Shown here in pieces: positions 1-12,239 of a stretch of 64,000 nt of DNA. Within the stretch, counting starts at the first letter, position 1; every line of letters begins with the position of its first letter. Origin of the DNA: Vulpes vulpes (Eukaryota; Chordata; Mammalia; Carnivora; Canidae); NCBI RefSeq assembly GCF_048418805.1, contig NC_132782.1, positions 145,000,269 to 145,064,268 on the forward strand. Reading direction: 5' to 3'. The notes beneath the pieces are model-generated. The model was not told the DNA's origin. It made no database searches and saw only the letters and a list, made by a program, of their open reading frames with translations. The position numbers were made by a program, and so were the translations under genes.

Positions 1-149
1 ATTCTGACCTCTGTATATCCTACTATTCCATATCCCTTTTCTCATGCGAAAGATAAGATATCCATTTGTTTCAAACAAATCTCCTGATCCCCTGCAACAT
101 GCCAGGCACCATTTTAGACACTAGAGCTATACATAGGAAGAGAAAATAC

Positions 150-500
150 GCTCATGAACTCATGCTCTCCAACTCCCTAAATAATCAAGAATTTATTGAG
201 CATCAATTATGCATCAAGCTCTAAAAAAGGTCTGCAGAGGTGGAGATGGGTGGCCTGGGGGAGGGAAGAATAAAAGAGATGGTCCTTGACCTCCAAGGAA
301 TTGCATGAAAGACAAGGAAAAAACATGAACATTTATAGGAAAATTAAAAAAAAAAACCCACCAGCATATAATTAAGCTGTAGGGTAAATGAAAACCAAGG
401 AATTTCAGAGAAGGAGAGATCCAGAGAGTAGGAGGGATCTGTGCATGTAAAACGTGGAGAAAGCAGAGAGGTAAAGGTGATGGTTGCTTACCATAGAGTA
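150..500 (-). repeat. L2-like LINE fragment, antisense
   Basis: The stretch reads like the inverted 3' part of an L2 element. It has 'tttattgagcatcaatt' followed by 'atgcatcaagct' in place of the usual 'ctatgtgccaggcact', then 'agatggtccttgacctccaagg', which matches the familiar L2 'catggtccctgccctcaagga' pattern. The copy is diverged and its far boundary is unclear. It is old, inactive and non-coding. An ancient MIR3-type relic is the alternative for the first 100 bases. Confidence 0.5.
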
Positions 501-1894
501 TGCAGCAGCCAGATTTAGAGACACGCACAGACTTTAAAGATAGTGACTAATGTAGGAAACAAATGGAATGTAGTATGCATCATCTGTGTAAATCAAAATA
601 CATGCACAGATAACAATATGAGTTATTTGGCAAAGATGTATATGATCAAAAAATGCACGTAAAACATAACAGAATGCCTGCCTAGGCAGAGGGGAGACAA
701 GGGAAGAGGAATAAATAGGATACATTAATTAATTGATTGATTTAAAAATCAGATCAGGCTTTCACAGACCAATGATAAAAATGTGCCATGACCTGATTAT
801 GCCAACTCTCTGTTGTCAAGTCCAAGGAGAAGACTCAGCATGGCCTGCAATAGGCGCCGTGGACCTCTGCAGAGACATACCGACCGTCTTCACGCCGAGG
901 GAGGGATGGAAAGGTGATCTGGGTGAGGGAACAGGAGGGGAGGCGAGAGACCAATATGCAAGGAGAGGAAGGTGCATGTGGAGAAAAGGGGGGAACTGTG
1001 GGTACATACGTGTGGCTCGGGTGTCCCCCAGGAGCCCTCTGAGGTCAGCCACAGGGTACAAATGATGTGCTGAGGGCATCGCCTGAGCTGGTGAGTGACA
1101 CAGATGAAGAGACTGGGGAAGGCGAGCCTGGCAGCGTCCGGCGTCTGTCCTCAGGACACAGGACACCGGTGAGGCACCCAGGAACTCGAGCCGTGTAGGG
1201 ATGAGGGCCTGAGTGAATGGTGTTTGCGGGAAAGAAGGGGACATGAAGAACGGACGCCTGCACTGCGAGCAGATGACGAAATGTCCCAGGGATGGACTTG
1301 TTTGGTCCTTGGTGCAGGACACTTTTGAGAGTTCACTTCAGCCTTAGCTGTGGTTCCTGGAAACAGTTAAGTGGGTCACTTGCTGAGCTTTCCTTAGTGG
1401 TAGATTAATTAGCCAGCTGTAACTCCCGGATCTCTATTTTTAAATAACGACTTGCATAAATCTCCAAAGACAAGAACTCGCCACTGGTATACAGCATATT
1501 CCAGCAGCTGCAAGTTATTATGCCCAGTGGAAATTAAATATCTTTTAGGGAAATCATGCAAGATCTCGTGACAAATATGAAATTAACCCCTGCCACCTCT
1601 CTGCCCAACTCATTTCTTCGCTCGTCTGCCATCCTAATAAGCAGAGTCTCTGGGGTCTTGAAATGACAGCACAGTTGGCAATATTCTAAAAAGGCATTAT
1701 TCATCCATGAGCATGAGTGAAACATAGAGCCTTTGTCCCTGATTGAGCTAGAAGCTCTGGAAATCAAACATCAGTAAATACACACGATAGGCCCCTCCTA
1801 AAAGGCGATTAGCCTATGGCCAGGCCAAGACGCTTATAACTCCAGGGATGTACATAAACAAATAAACAAACAAGCCATTTTATTTATAGTTTTA
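501..1894. other. Unique DNA with a CpG-enriched patch
   Basis: No interspersed repeat is recognised here. Positions about 845-1270 are GC-rich and hold about 22 CpG dinucleotides by my reading, while the flanks hold almost none. Open frames on both strands overlap this patch (733-1065 plus, 816-1322 minus). That is expected where GC is high, and neither product has a recognisable domain. About 1320-1890 is ordinary AT-rich sequence with no feature seen. Confidence 0.5.
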
Positions 1895-2074
1895 TTTTTT
1901 TTAAAGATTTTATTTATTTATTAATGAGAGACACACAGAGAGAGAGGCAGAGACACAGGCAGAGGGAGAAGCAGGCTCCATGAAGGAAGCCGGATGTTGG
2001 ACTCGATCCCAGGACCCCGGGATCACACCTGAGCCAAAGGCAGATGCTCAACCACTGAGTAACCCGGGGGCCCC
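1895..2074 (-). mobile_element. CAN SINE (SINEC_Cf type), antisense
   Basis: Read on the minus strand this is a complete carnivore tRNA-Lys-type SINE. The head lies near 2074, where the plus strand ends '..gagtaacccgggggcccc'. A B-box-like 'gatcccaggaccccgggatc' follows, then a CT-rich body, and an A/T-rich tail near 1895. A short duplication, 'ttatttat', is visible on both sides. It is a non-autonomous pol III element mobilised by L1 enzymes and encodes nothing. Point changes in the head suggest it is not among the youngest copies. Confidence 0.93.
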
Positions 2075-3924
2075 TTATTTATCATTTTAGGTGTTTGATT
2101 TCTTCTGCTTAATATCCTCAAATTCCCTCTTCTCTTTCGCTTTGACTGAATGTATTCTCATTCTGGTTCTTTATTACTTCTTTCTGTCTTTATGAGCTCC
2201 AGATTTCAGATAACATGTGATTTTTGATTTTCCCTTTTCATTGCCTATTTTTTACATTAGGTTTGGGTTCTTGCAGTTTGTAGGAGATATGAGATACAAT
2301 GCCCTCAGTCAGAGTGAAAACAGGAAAACAAGCAAGATTATCAAGAGCTGGCTATGAGGAACTCTGATAAAGCTGCACACAGTTAGGAAGGGTCCTGAGG
2401 TCTGGTGCAAGCTTTGGGTGCTCAAACACCATTTGCAAATGTGTGTTTAATAAAATGGCAGTCAATACACTGGCCGTGATCACCAAGTGAAGGATTTGAC
2501 TTGTTTGGCCACTTTCAAGGAAGGGCAGAAACCACACAGGGCTTTACACCTATTCCCTGGGTGGGTGGAAATGGAACTCTTAACTTTCCCAATCCCTGAT
2601 TTCCCACTTGAGCACCAAGAATCTAAGAGCTAGGAGAGAAAAAGAAGTAATGCCTCTAGAGAGACGGTATAATTTTGGGTCAGATGCAAAGCAGAGGAAA
2701 CCAGGAGTGACCTGAAAGGAGAAAGGGAGGTGATGGTGAGGACAGCACTCCTGCATGGAGAAGCCCAGCACCCAGGCCCATCTCTGTGCAGAGCTGCTGC
2801 TCCTTCTTCAGTTCCCATCTCGATCCCCAGGCCTCCCCTTAAGTCTCCACAGGCTCCGGGACATCTCTAACTCTCCCGGGCAGGGCTGCAAACCCTTAGG
2901 CTGCCAGGCGGCACCATTCTCCTCTCTCATCTGAGTCCAGAAATGGCTGCAGCCTGGGCCTCGACCTTGACCCCGTGACCTCCCATGTCAAGAAGTTCAC
3001 ACGGTTTCTGCCTCTAGCTAATGGTCTCCAACATCACCAAATGGGAGTCTAGCTTATCTATTACGTGAACTTCAGTCTTTGGCATAAAGGTCATTATTGT
3101 GTTATGCACCTGGAATCACATTTTAATGAGGCACATCACATTCTCTTACAGTCAATGAGGGGGAAAAGAAGCACACAAAATGGAAATTACGCCTAAAATG
3201 ACCTTGCTGGATTTCTACATCTGGCTAGCAGAGCCTGTTTCTATACATCAAGAAACTGACATGGCGGCTTTGTCATACAATCGGGTGGCCCAGTCTCATG
3301 TTAGCAAACATGCTATTATGGAACATATGGCATAAGCCTATTAGTGGTGTGCACAGTTGATGAATTCCCAGTGCAGTGTACCCATGATGTTGACTGATTC
3401 ACTGCCACCCTGCCCTAGGCTGCTTCCAAACATGTCAGTAAAATAAAATGTCATCCATATTTGCATTCTGAAGTTATTCCATATTTACACATGCTAATAA
3501 AAACAAAAGCTTGCTTTTTAAGGAAGGGGCAAGATCCATAATCAATATTCCGAGAGGCTCCAGTGTTGACATGTGCTGCATGCATTGCATTCACCGGAGT
3601 AGCGACTTGGAAAACACAGGTAGGCTGGCTCTGCGATTTCTCACCTCTTCCTTGCCAGGCCAGCGGTAGCCGAGAGCAGACAGGTACCCCAGAGATCCAA
3701 GGGTACCTGTAGATCACTCACTTCCTCAACCTAAACAGCTTGCCCTAGGTTGTTGTTCAGTGACTGCACAAATATTTCATGAACCAGTGAATGCATTAGC
3801 TCTGCCAATCGCCACGACCGGATGGTGCCCTGAAACTTCTCTGGCCTTTCATTAATAGTCAGCTCCCTCTCCAAGTTCCTCAGCCCTGCTGTCTTTGCTG
3901 GAATATAGTATTTGGGGTCATTCC
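2075..3924. other. Unique non-coding DNA, nothing recognised
   Basis: No repeat family, RNA gene or convincing exon is seen. Composition alternates between AT-rich sequence (2100-2530, 3050-3540) and moderately GC-rich sequence (2760-3000). Antisense open frames at 2580-2818 and 3451-3717 are short, overlap one another or lack any domain, and are taken as chance. Confidence 0.5.
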
Positions 3925-4050
3925 CTGGGACTTGGAGTTCTGGCTCTGGAAAACACTGGTATTGTGATTTTCATGAGCAAATCACTTAACCCCTCTGAGT
4001 CTCGAGTCCCTTAAAATGGGTGAATTACTTCCTTTGTCTTTAGGGATTCC
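3925..4050 (+). repeat. MIR SINE fragment, sense
   Basis: The order 'gacttggagttctggctctg', then 'gagcaaatcacttaacccct', then 'ctgagtctcgagtccctt' and 'aaaatggg' follows the central core of MIR, an ancient tRNA-derived mammalian SINE. Both ends are missing. About 4051-4739 beyond it is unique sequence in which I recognise nothing. Confidence 0.7.
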
Positions 4051-4739
4051 TTAGGTTACAAAAGATGGACCAATTCAAACTATTTTAAGAGAACACAAAG
4101 ATTAAGTTGATTAGCTCATATGGCCAGGAGAGCTATTGAGCTTCAAATGCTAGAGTCAAGACTCAAAACCCCCAGAACTCCCTTCCTCCTCCGTCTCACA
4201 GCTCAGCCCTGCTCTGCTTGGGCTTCATTCCCTCCTACTGCAGCCTCACCTTCTTCACTTGACTTTAGCCCTAATTTCACATTCTTGTACAATCATGAAC
4301 TCAGAGGCAAAGCTGATTTATCTCCAAGTTCACATCAAATCCTCTCTGGTACCCCAGAGGAGGCCTCCCATTGGCCATCCTGGTTCCCACGTTTACCTCA
4401 GGACAAGCAACGTGTGACTGATGGGCATGGGGTTGTGCCCATTTTGTACTGAGGGTCAAAGCTAATGGCTAGAGGGGATTACCAGAAGAGGATTCGAACC
4501 TTGCTGAGCAAATGAGGCAAAAATTAAAGCTACGGCCCTGCTAAGTTAACCCACCAAGTTGTCGTGAGGATCCTGGCAAACAGCAAGTGCTGCAGAACCA
4601 CAGGTTACTATCCTAAGTCCGTGGCTTTGCAAGCTGCCAAATGTCACATGAGTCCTAGCAAAATCGCCACCACTTCTATTTATTATTTCTCCATCCAAGA
4701 GTGGAACCTGCCTCAGTCAGTATTAAAGACAATTACAAC

Positions 4740-4985
4740 GATCATAGTTGACATTTCAGAAGCAATTGCCACATGTTTGCAACTGCTTTTCTGAGCACCT
4801 TATCTGTGTGACGTCTGAAATAGGTATTATTATTGTTCCCAGTTTTTACATAAACAAATCAACGCGCAGAGAGGTAACGCAACTTCCCCAAGTCACTGAG
4901 CTAGCAGGGGAGTGAGTGTTTGGATCTAGGGGAGTCTGGGCCGCAGTTCACACGCCCAACCACCACACCTCAGTAACTCCTGTGC
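4740..4985 (-). repeat. MIR SINE, antisense
   Basis: An inverted MIR is readable nearly end to end. The pieces are 'tgagcaccttatctgtgtga', 'aggtattattattgttccc', 'cgcgcagagaggtaacgcaa', 'agtcactgagctagcagggg' and a degenerate 'tttggatctaggg' where the A/B-box region lies. It is a fossil shared across mammals. Confidence 0.85.
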
Positions 4986-6269
4986 TAGAAGGATGAGGTG
5001 GAGGTTGAAAGGCAATTAATATTTTGCATGATACTGTGTGTTTTTTCCCTGATGTGCTGCAAACACTACAGGATTGGTGATTGGATCTGTCTTATTCACA
5101 GTTGCAGAAGTATGCCACTCTTAAGGCCTACATGACTGGTATGAGAAAAGGGGAGATAATTAGAATTGGGCCAGACTTTTATTTGAGTGTCTGAATATCA
5201 TTTAAATAATAGTGCTTTTGAAAATGAATATGCACATCCATTTTTCTAAAATTCAGAAAAGATGCATAATATTCAGGTGCCTAATAACTTGGCTGCTAGT
5301 TAATCATGCTTGACACTTATATAGCACTTCACCTTTTAAAATCACTTTAGAATATGTTAGTTCATTAATCCCTACAAGATCCGTGTGAGACAGGGAAGGT
5401 CTCTGTGCCTGCCCTAGATCTCCTTGCCCTCTGGTATCTAAATACTTGGTGGACCAGGAAAGGAAGAAAAGAATTGGATAAACCAAGCTAGGAAATGCGT
5501 GCGGCCCAGAATGATGGAAACTAGTAGGTAGTGAATGTGAAAGGAACATCCTCTGACTCTGGAGACGTTTGCCCTTGACACATCAACTTGCGACATACAA
5601 AAATCCATATGATGATAATTACTCACTTCCAAATGGTTAAAATGTAAGAAAATATCAATCAATCTGCCATCTTCAACTTCACATGCCTATACACCAATCA
5701 TTTGACCTTGTCTGTGGTCATTTCCTTTGACTAAGACGTGCTTCTAATTGTAAATTCTCATCCTCTTTTTATACTTCTATTCCAAGTTCTGCTGCCCATT
5801 CTAATTTATGCTTTTCTCAAAAAGGATCTGCCCAATGTTAACATCTAGTATGACATGGGCCATATTCAGCCTACATTCCTTCATATTCTCTTGTCATTGG
5901 CTAACAGTTGGCTCTAGGTTTGGGTGTGACGCTGAGCTAATTCCATCAGTCCTCTGAACATTTCAGTCATATCCTGGGATTCCATCTGCTTCTCCTCAGA
6001 CATGGACGCTGATCAGCACTGACAGTTCATAAAAGTACAGAGAGAAAGGTACATGAACAAGGTAATAGGGCTAAAAACACCTCCCTGGGATGCTTTGGAT
6101 TCACCAAAAAACACTTTTAAAATTAATGAGAAATCATCCCAATTAATACAATGGCATAAAAACCAGACCTTCCTAATCCAGGTCACCGTACAGGACATAT
6201 TTCTATTATAGAGAATCATCTTATTTCTGGCATCAGCTCATCCTCCTTTCTCAAGGTACTAAGGATTAA
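4986..6269. other. Unique AT-rich DNA with a possible MIR3/L2 scrap
   Basis: About 5305-5400 ('atagcacttcaccttttaaa', then 'ttcattaatccctacaagat') resembles an inverted MIR3 or L2 fragment, but the match is weak. The rest shows no repeat or gene. Short antisense open frames at 5304-5662 and 6013-6219 have no domain. Confidence 0.4.
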
Positions 6270-6515
6270 AGGGAAGGCAGTATAGGGTTTTGATTTGAGC
6301 TCACATTCTAGGATCAGGAATACCTGGGTTCAAACTGATGGAACTAATTATTAACTATGTGACCTCCGACAAGTTGCTTAATCTATTAGTTTCCACAGGA
6401 TAATACCGGAACCTACTTTATCGAATTGTTATAGGATTAAATATAGGAATCACTCACAGACTTAGCACAGTCTCAGGGATATAGTGAATACTCAGAAATA
6501 AATATTATTAGCTGT
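6270..6515 (+). repeat. MIR SINE, sense
   Basis: This is a long MIR copy. It has 'ggaatacctgggttcaaact' (B-box side), 'ctatgtgacctccgacaagt', 'tgcttaatct', 'ataggattaaatatagg', 'cttagcacagtctcagg' and ends near 'aaataaatattattagc'. Order and spacing match the family along about 240 bases despite heavy divergence. Confidence 0.88.
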
Positions 6516-9500
6516 CTCCAAGTTTCTTTGATATCCTCACACTCAATTTTGAGGTATGATATTGAGGCTTCTTTAAAAGGGTAAATCCAAGAATTCTAGG
6601 TGTTTATTATGTATGAAAGAGGAATATGTTCTGGTCTATGTTAACACATAATGATCTTTATCCACCCAGGCTAGAAAGAAAAACGTTCCAAATCACCCCG
6701 AAGGTCAGACACTGTCCAACAGTTAGCAGACTAATATGCAATGTTGACCCTGGACAAAGTCAGGGGATAGATGATCTGTTTATGATGAACCTGTTTTTAT
6801 GCATGTACCCTCTTCCCTCTTCTTGAGATGTTACCCTCACTTTATTTTATTTGGGGGCAATTGAGGGCCTACCAAATGCTTTGGAAGTCCCAGCAAATAA
6901 AGACCACTTTATCTACTCGTGAGTGCTCCTCTGGCAGCCCAAGACTCCCAAGGTTACTGACAGTAGCTTTTGCCCATTTCCTATAACCACATCATTAACC
7001 TGGAAGATTTTTCAGCTCCTTTCCCTGTCTTCAAACAGCTAGAAAGATAATCCATGATAAAGGGACTTGGCAGTGTCTCTGATTACCCATTAGCATGGGA
7101 CGTGGCAAGGATGTGGGGGGTTGGGGAGCGTGTTATCAAGTTCATGGGTTAATTTGCATTGGTACGGGGAAATCTGAGCAGACCTTTTTAGAATCAATCC
7201 ACTGGGGGAATATATAGAAGGAAGCATTCAAACCACGGTGCTCAAGCAGAATGAACACTTATTTCACAGACACAATTACAACTGCCAGGGGAGAAAATTT
7301 TTCCAAAACTATTTAATCTCTGAAATGGGCAATAAGCTTGTCAGCCTCTTGGGCATTTCAACCTTGGTGCAATGGTTCATAGCAAATCTTTCCATGACCA
7401 AACCCCATCAGATTCATCAAGTGTCTCCATTCTCTCACAATAAAAGTCATTTAGGGCTCTGAGGATGAGGCAAGCTTTGTGTGTGCAATATATGCTCCAC
7501 TCTGTCACCAATGCAAAACCTGGGGATGTGTTGGAGAAAGGAGCCTTGAAAAATGAGGGTATTCATCTTGCAAGTGTTTGAGGTGCTATTTCTAAGCTAA
7601 TCTCCCCTACAAATCAAGGAGTCCAATTCAATTCAAGTCCAATTCAAGCTTGTCTTCCAGAATGTCTAGTAAATCCTCAAAAACATGAACTATGTACTTG
7701 CTTTGTGCTTCACTTTCTACTCATCCTCCTCTCAGCCCCATGAGTTCATTAGAGCTATGGAAAGTATTAAGATTCAGACGAGAATTAGCAGCCCGAGAAC
7801 TTACTAGAACTAACCATCCCCCCCCCATCATGTCTATTAATGACTGCAACATCATAAACAATAAAGTTTAATTAGGAACTAAAGTGTCTATAGCAATTAA
7901 ATATGAAGGAAGTATTCAAAAACACAGCAGGAAGGATCATATTTTTAAAGCATTTAAATTGCAAATGATGTTATTGACAGAACTTTTAAAAGAAATTTTG
8001 TGTTTGGGGGAAAAATATCTAAACTGAAGTGTTGACTCCATGACATTTACAGGCAAATAAATATTTAGGATGGATCAATTTGTAACTATGAACAGACGCT
8101 TCAGGAAATATAGAGACCTAATGGGAGCTGTCCTTAATTTCCACCTCACTTAGACAATGAAAAAAAAAAAACCCCAACAACTTAGATTCAGAGTAATGAC
8201 ATGACTCATTAGTGTTAAGGCCACTTCAAATTAAGGGATTTATTTTCAGTTACTGAGAGAAGAAAATTGTTAATGAGCTTCATGCATGAATATCTGGAAA
8301 GGGCTATAGCTTGCTCTTTAGGTACGAAACTACCTGAAGTTGTATCTGCAGGTATTTAAGTTTCTAAGACCAGAGCCTAAGTAATTTTGCCTTACTGCTT
8401 GATAAACAGTGCTGGGAATGGAAGCTGTGTGCCCACTAATCCACTAAGAAAAGTGGGGAATATTGTGACTCACAGGGACAGGGTAAATGCTGGGAAAACA
8501 AAAACAAACAAAAACAAAAACAAAATGGAAGCCCTACCATGATGGAAAGACATGGAAAGGAAAGGCTAAGTTGAGCCTTCACTGTTCTAAGTTTATGTTG
8601 TTCCAAATACAGTGGTGGCAACCTCACAATTCAACATAAAGATGAAGAAAGTTTAAGCCTCTCTTTCTGAATACTCTGAAAAACTGTATAGCTACTGAAT
8701 CTATCATTGTTTTTGGCATTTACTCTTGAGCTTGGAATGGAACTTGAAAGTCTTCTTCCATATTTAACTCCATCACATTATTAGGTCCATTCCAGAGAGG
8801 TGTCCATTTGAAGCCTCTGGTAATAAAAGTTTGGTGTTTGAAGGAACTGTGCTGAATAATTTAATTTTGTTCCTTGCAAACAAGTTATATAAATAGTAGC
8901 CTCATGGAAAATGAAATACTCAGGTGCAAAGTCAAAGGAGAAGTCCAGAATATGAAGACTAAACGGGACTGGAACTTTGTGGTTCTGTCTCTTATACCAG
9001 TTATGAAAAAGACATTGGATTAAGGGTCTCTCGACGGAGTTGGAACACTGCCAAAATAACTGGGCATTTGTTCATTGGCTCCTGGGATGACCTATATCTG
9101 TAATTCATTTCTAAGTTAGGGAAGAAAGCAGAGGCTGATATTTTTGAAATGCCTTTCTGACGGCCAGGAATCATGGCAATTTTATTTTCTAGTACAATTA
9201 TGTTTCTTCCTACTCTGTTTGAATTGCAAAGGAACAGAGCATGGCATTCCCAGTTGAAGTTTTTAAGTTGACAGTCTGATAGTCTGATCTATTTTTATTT
9301 ACTTTTAAATTTAAATTCAAAGCCAGTGTTCATAGGTGCCTTCACAACAAGCTGCAGGCCTATGGGAAATACTCCCTGGCTCCTCTGTTTATCTAAAGTT
9401 TGGCCTCCTCATTATGATCAATTAATATTTCAGAAGGTTCATTTTTTTCTGAGATTGGAATAGATGTCACTTTCCAGAAAGCCATTTTCATTGCTATTCA

Positions 9501-10140
9501 TTTTCTTTTCAGTGTCTTGTTTATGACTAAAAAATGCACTGATGATTTCATAATGAGAGTATATTATGTAGAAATGGAAATATAATCTTTGAAAAGTGAG
9601 ACTTTTTATGTGCTAGGTAACATTTCTCTTCAATTTCCCTTTTCATGGGATTTTTTTTTCTTTTCTAAAGGGAAATAAGTGTTAGGAGAGAACTGACATA
9701 TATATCAGGAATTTAGAAAGTATATTTCTTGAACTACTATAAAAATCTAAAGGGACCAGGTGATTAAAGTCCTTCATTTTAAGAGGATTCTCTTTGAGAA
9801 ATCCCAGAAGCTGGAAAAAAATTGTCTTTATTATTGCTTAAGTTTTGTTTAAGGGCATAGAACATATCAGGTTCTGTAAAGAAACATAATATTTGCCTCT
9901 AAATATTATATACAATTTTTTGTTTGTTGTTAAAAGCAATACAGTTCATAATGTGAAAAATGCCAATAAAGCCATTGAGTATGAACATCATGAGATCATT
10001 TACTCATTTACTTCGTAATTTATTTAAGAAGTCAGTGATGAGTACCACTACATGTCATTATGGCAAGCATGAACATGAATAACATGTCTTTCTTTACCTT
10101 TAAGAAATTTATAATATATTAACAGAGATAGAAATAATCA
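6516..10140. other. Long repeat-poor AT-rich stretch
   Basis: This 3.6 kb run holds no SINE, LTR or clear LINE, so it is one of the longest repeat-poor runs in the window. Short homopolymers occur: a C run near 7809 and an A run near 8160. 'gcaaataaatatttagg' near 8053 and the following 300 bases have the look of slowly evolving AT-rich non-coding DNA, but conservation cannot be judged from one sequence. A weak inverted L2/MIR 3' motif may lie near 9990-10130. No coding signal was found. Confidence 0.4.
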
Positions 10141-10980
10141 GAGAATTATATATAGGTCAGAAGGTTCAAAATATTATGGGATTTCTAGTTCAAGATGGCC
10201 TACTGCAGGTGCATGTAAACCTGTCTTCCCTCTCAAATTACTACTGATATGACCTTATAACAAACTATTATAAAAGCCATGATAAGACAGGAAACCAGAC
10301 ATCCTAACAGCAGAGCAGTTGGGAAGGAATTTTGGAAGACATAAACAATAATAGATTGACAGGCATTTCTGTTCCATGTAGCTTAAAGTAGTTTTTGGTA
10401 GACCAACTCATCTGCTGAGAAGAATTATTTTTAAAAAGCAAAATAAACACAAAAATCCTCTGTTTAAAGATATACACAGTTGCCAAAATAATGAAATCTG
10501 GAGAGGCCAAAAGCATGAAAAGGGGAGACTCTTAGAAAGGTATAATAATGATCTTCAGCTGCACTTTTCCTGGAAGCTTGTGCTGATTCTTGCATGGGTA
10601 GACCAGGAAAATGGGTTTCGACTGGGCAGAGGGCCATTGTTGAGGATAGAGAAACCAATAGATATTTTGGAACTTAGATGAGATGGAGTTATGAAATTGG
10701 ATACTTGAGGAGCTTCAAGAGAGAACTGATCCTCTCTCCCTCAAAATATGTGCCAAATACTGAAGGTGCACAAAATATGAGGCTTAAGAAGTAAGCTACA
10801 AACTCTGAGAAGTAAACTGGAAAATTCTGCAGTCTCCTGGTACTGAGATGACAAAGACCTGCTAGGGTAAATGGACATAGTGAATACAGCAAGCTCTTAA
10901 TTGGAAGCAATGGAAGCCTCTGGACTAGAGACAGGGAAAACCAGATACAGAATGAACTTTATTTTATTTTGATTTAATTT
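10141..10980 (+). repeat. Possible L1M 5' region
   Basis: Starting at 'gggatttctagttcaagatg' the text resembles the purine-rich 5' untranslated region of old mammalian L1 elements. It lies upstream of an L1M body in the same orientation (from about 12240). The link is not certain, because 11157-12239 between them is not recognised. Treat this as a hypothesis. Confidence 0.3.
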
Positions 10981-11156
10981 TTTAAAAGATTTTATTTATT
11001 TATTTATTCATGAGAGACACACAGAGATAGAGACATAAGCAGATGGAGAAGCAGGCTCCCTGTGGGGAGCTTGGTGTGGAACTCGATCCCAGGACCCTGG
11101 GATCACACCATGAGCTGAAGGCAGATGCTCAACCACTGAGCCACCCAGGTGCCCCT
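10981..11156 (-). mobile_element. CAN SINE (SINEC_Cf type), antisense
   Basis: This is a complete inverted carnivore SINE: A/T tail at 10981 ('tttatttatttatttattca'), CT-rich body, 'gatcccaggaccctgggatc' and the head 'ccacccaggtgcccc' ending at 11156. Similar flanks, 'gaactttattttattt' from 10954 and 'gaactttagtttaattt' from 11157, form a degenerate target-site duplication of about 17 bases, so both ends are well placed. Confidence 0.95.
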
Positions 11157-12239
11157 GAACTTTAGTTTAATTTAATAAAAACTTTAATCTAGCCTAAAAC
11201 TGGCCCCTTCCTAAATGATTTAAGATAGTCTTTCACTCTATCTACCTTGGAGAGGAAAGGATAATCATTTTCTAGTGCAAGATCACAATATCTGGAGTTT
11301 CTTCCATATTTATATGTTCAGTGTTCTTGACTTATTAAAATCATGCTAAGGGATGAGTCATGTGTCTGAAAACCAAGAGGAAAAAATAGGCAACACAAAC
11401 AGCTTTATAGGTGATAAGACAGTTTAAAGAACTATTAAAAACCTGATTAATACGAATAAGGAAAGAAAAATGAAAGATGAAATGTTGGAGTTTTTATCAT
11501 GTAATTAGAATCTGAGCCAGTCTTGTTTATATTTTACATACATATAAACATTGCATTATTATATATAAACAATGCTCTCTCTGTATATATATATATAATG
11601 AATCATATATATGTATATATATATACATATATATGATTCATTATAGGGATTTGTCCTTACACAACTGTGACAGCTGGTTAAAAATTCACTGTACGGTGGA
11701 TGTCTTTGTATTTTATACTGGAGCTTCATGTCTAAACCGTTAAGCATTTGGGGAAAAAAAGATATAAAGTTCAGGACAGTGAGAATAAATTGGTATCCAA
11801 AAGAATGAGTGGGAAAACATTAAGATGGACTAAAACGCATGCCAGTTTTTCACTGCCTCTAATTTATATGGCAATTGTCATGCACAAGAAGTTCTTACCC
11901 TTCATCACATGGTTGAAAATACATCTGGCTGAGGATTCAGAGAAGCTGAAATAGGAAAGGAAGCTGAAGACCTACCTGCTGCCCAACATTAATGAGATGA
12001 GCCAACAGATCAGTGACAATGTGTGTGAGATGCAATAGCATCTGATGTTACTTCATGACCTTCGAGGTATAAATCAATATGACTATTGCTTTAATTCTTC
12101 CAAAACTCGCATGTAATGTTTTTTTTTTTTGTACTACTTGAACTTAAAACACATACGGAAGAGTACTCTTGAAATGTAGTTTAGCTTAGCTTAATTGATA
12201 TAATGCAAAGTCGCTAAAAAATCCATACAAAGAATTAGA
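11157..12239. other. Unassigned AT-rich DNA containing a palindrome
   Basis: Apart from the palindrome at 11594-11645 no feature is recognised. A (TA)n-rich stretch surrounds the palindrome, and a T run of 12 lies near 12119. It may be diverged internal L1M sequence linking the blocks on either side, but I cannot support that. Confidence 0.35.
11594..11645. repeat. Perfect 52-bp AT-rich palindrome
   Basis: The left arm starts 'tataatgaatcatatatatg' and the right arm ends 'catatatatgattcattata'. These are exact reverse complements with a (TA)n centre and no spacer. The unique 'ataatgaatc' / 'gattcattat' ends show it is more than a plain TA repeat. Such sequence can form a hairpin or cruciform. 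No TSD or element family explains it. Confidence 0.9.

Noticed and set aside
816..1322. 168-codon open frame on the minus strand, the longest in the window
   Set aside because: No recognisable domain; overlaps an opposite-strand frame in a GC-rich patch where long frames occur by chance; no splice or polyadenylation context.
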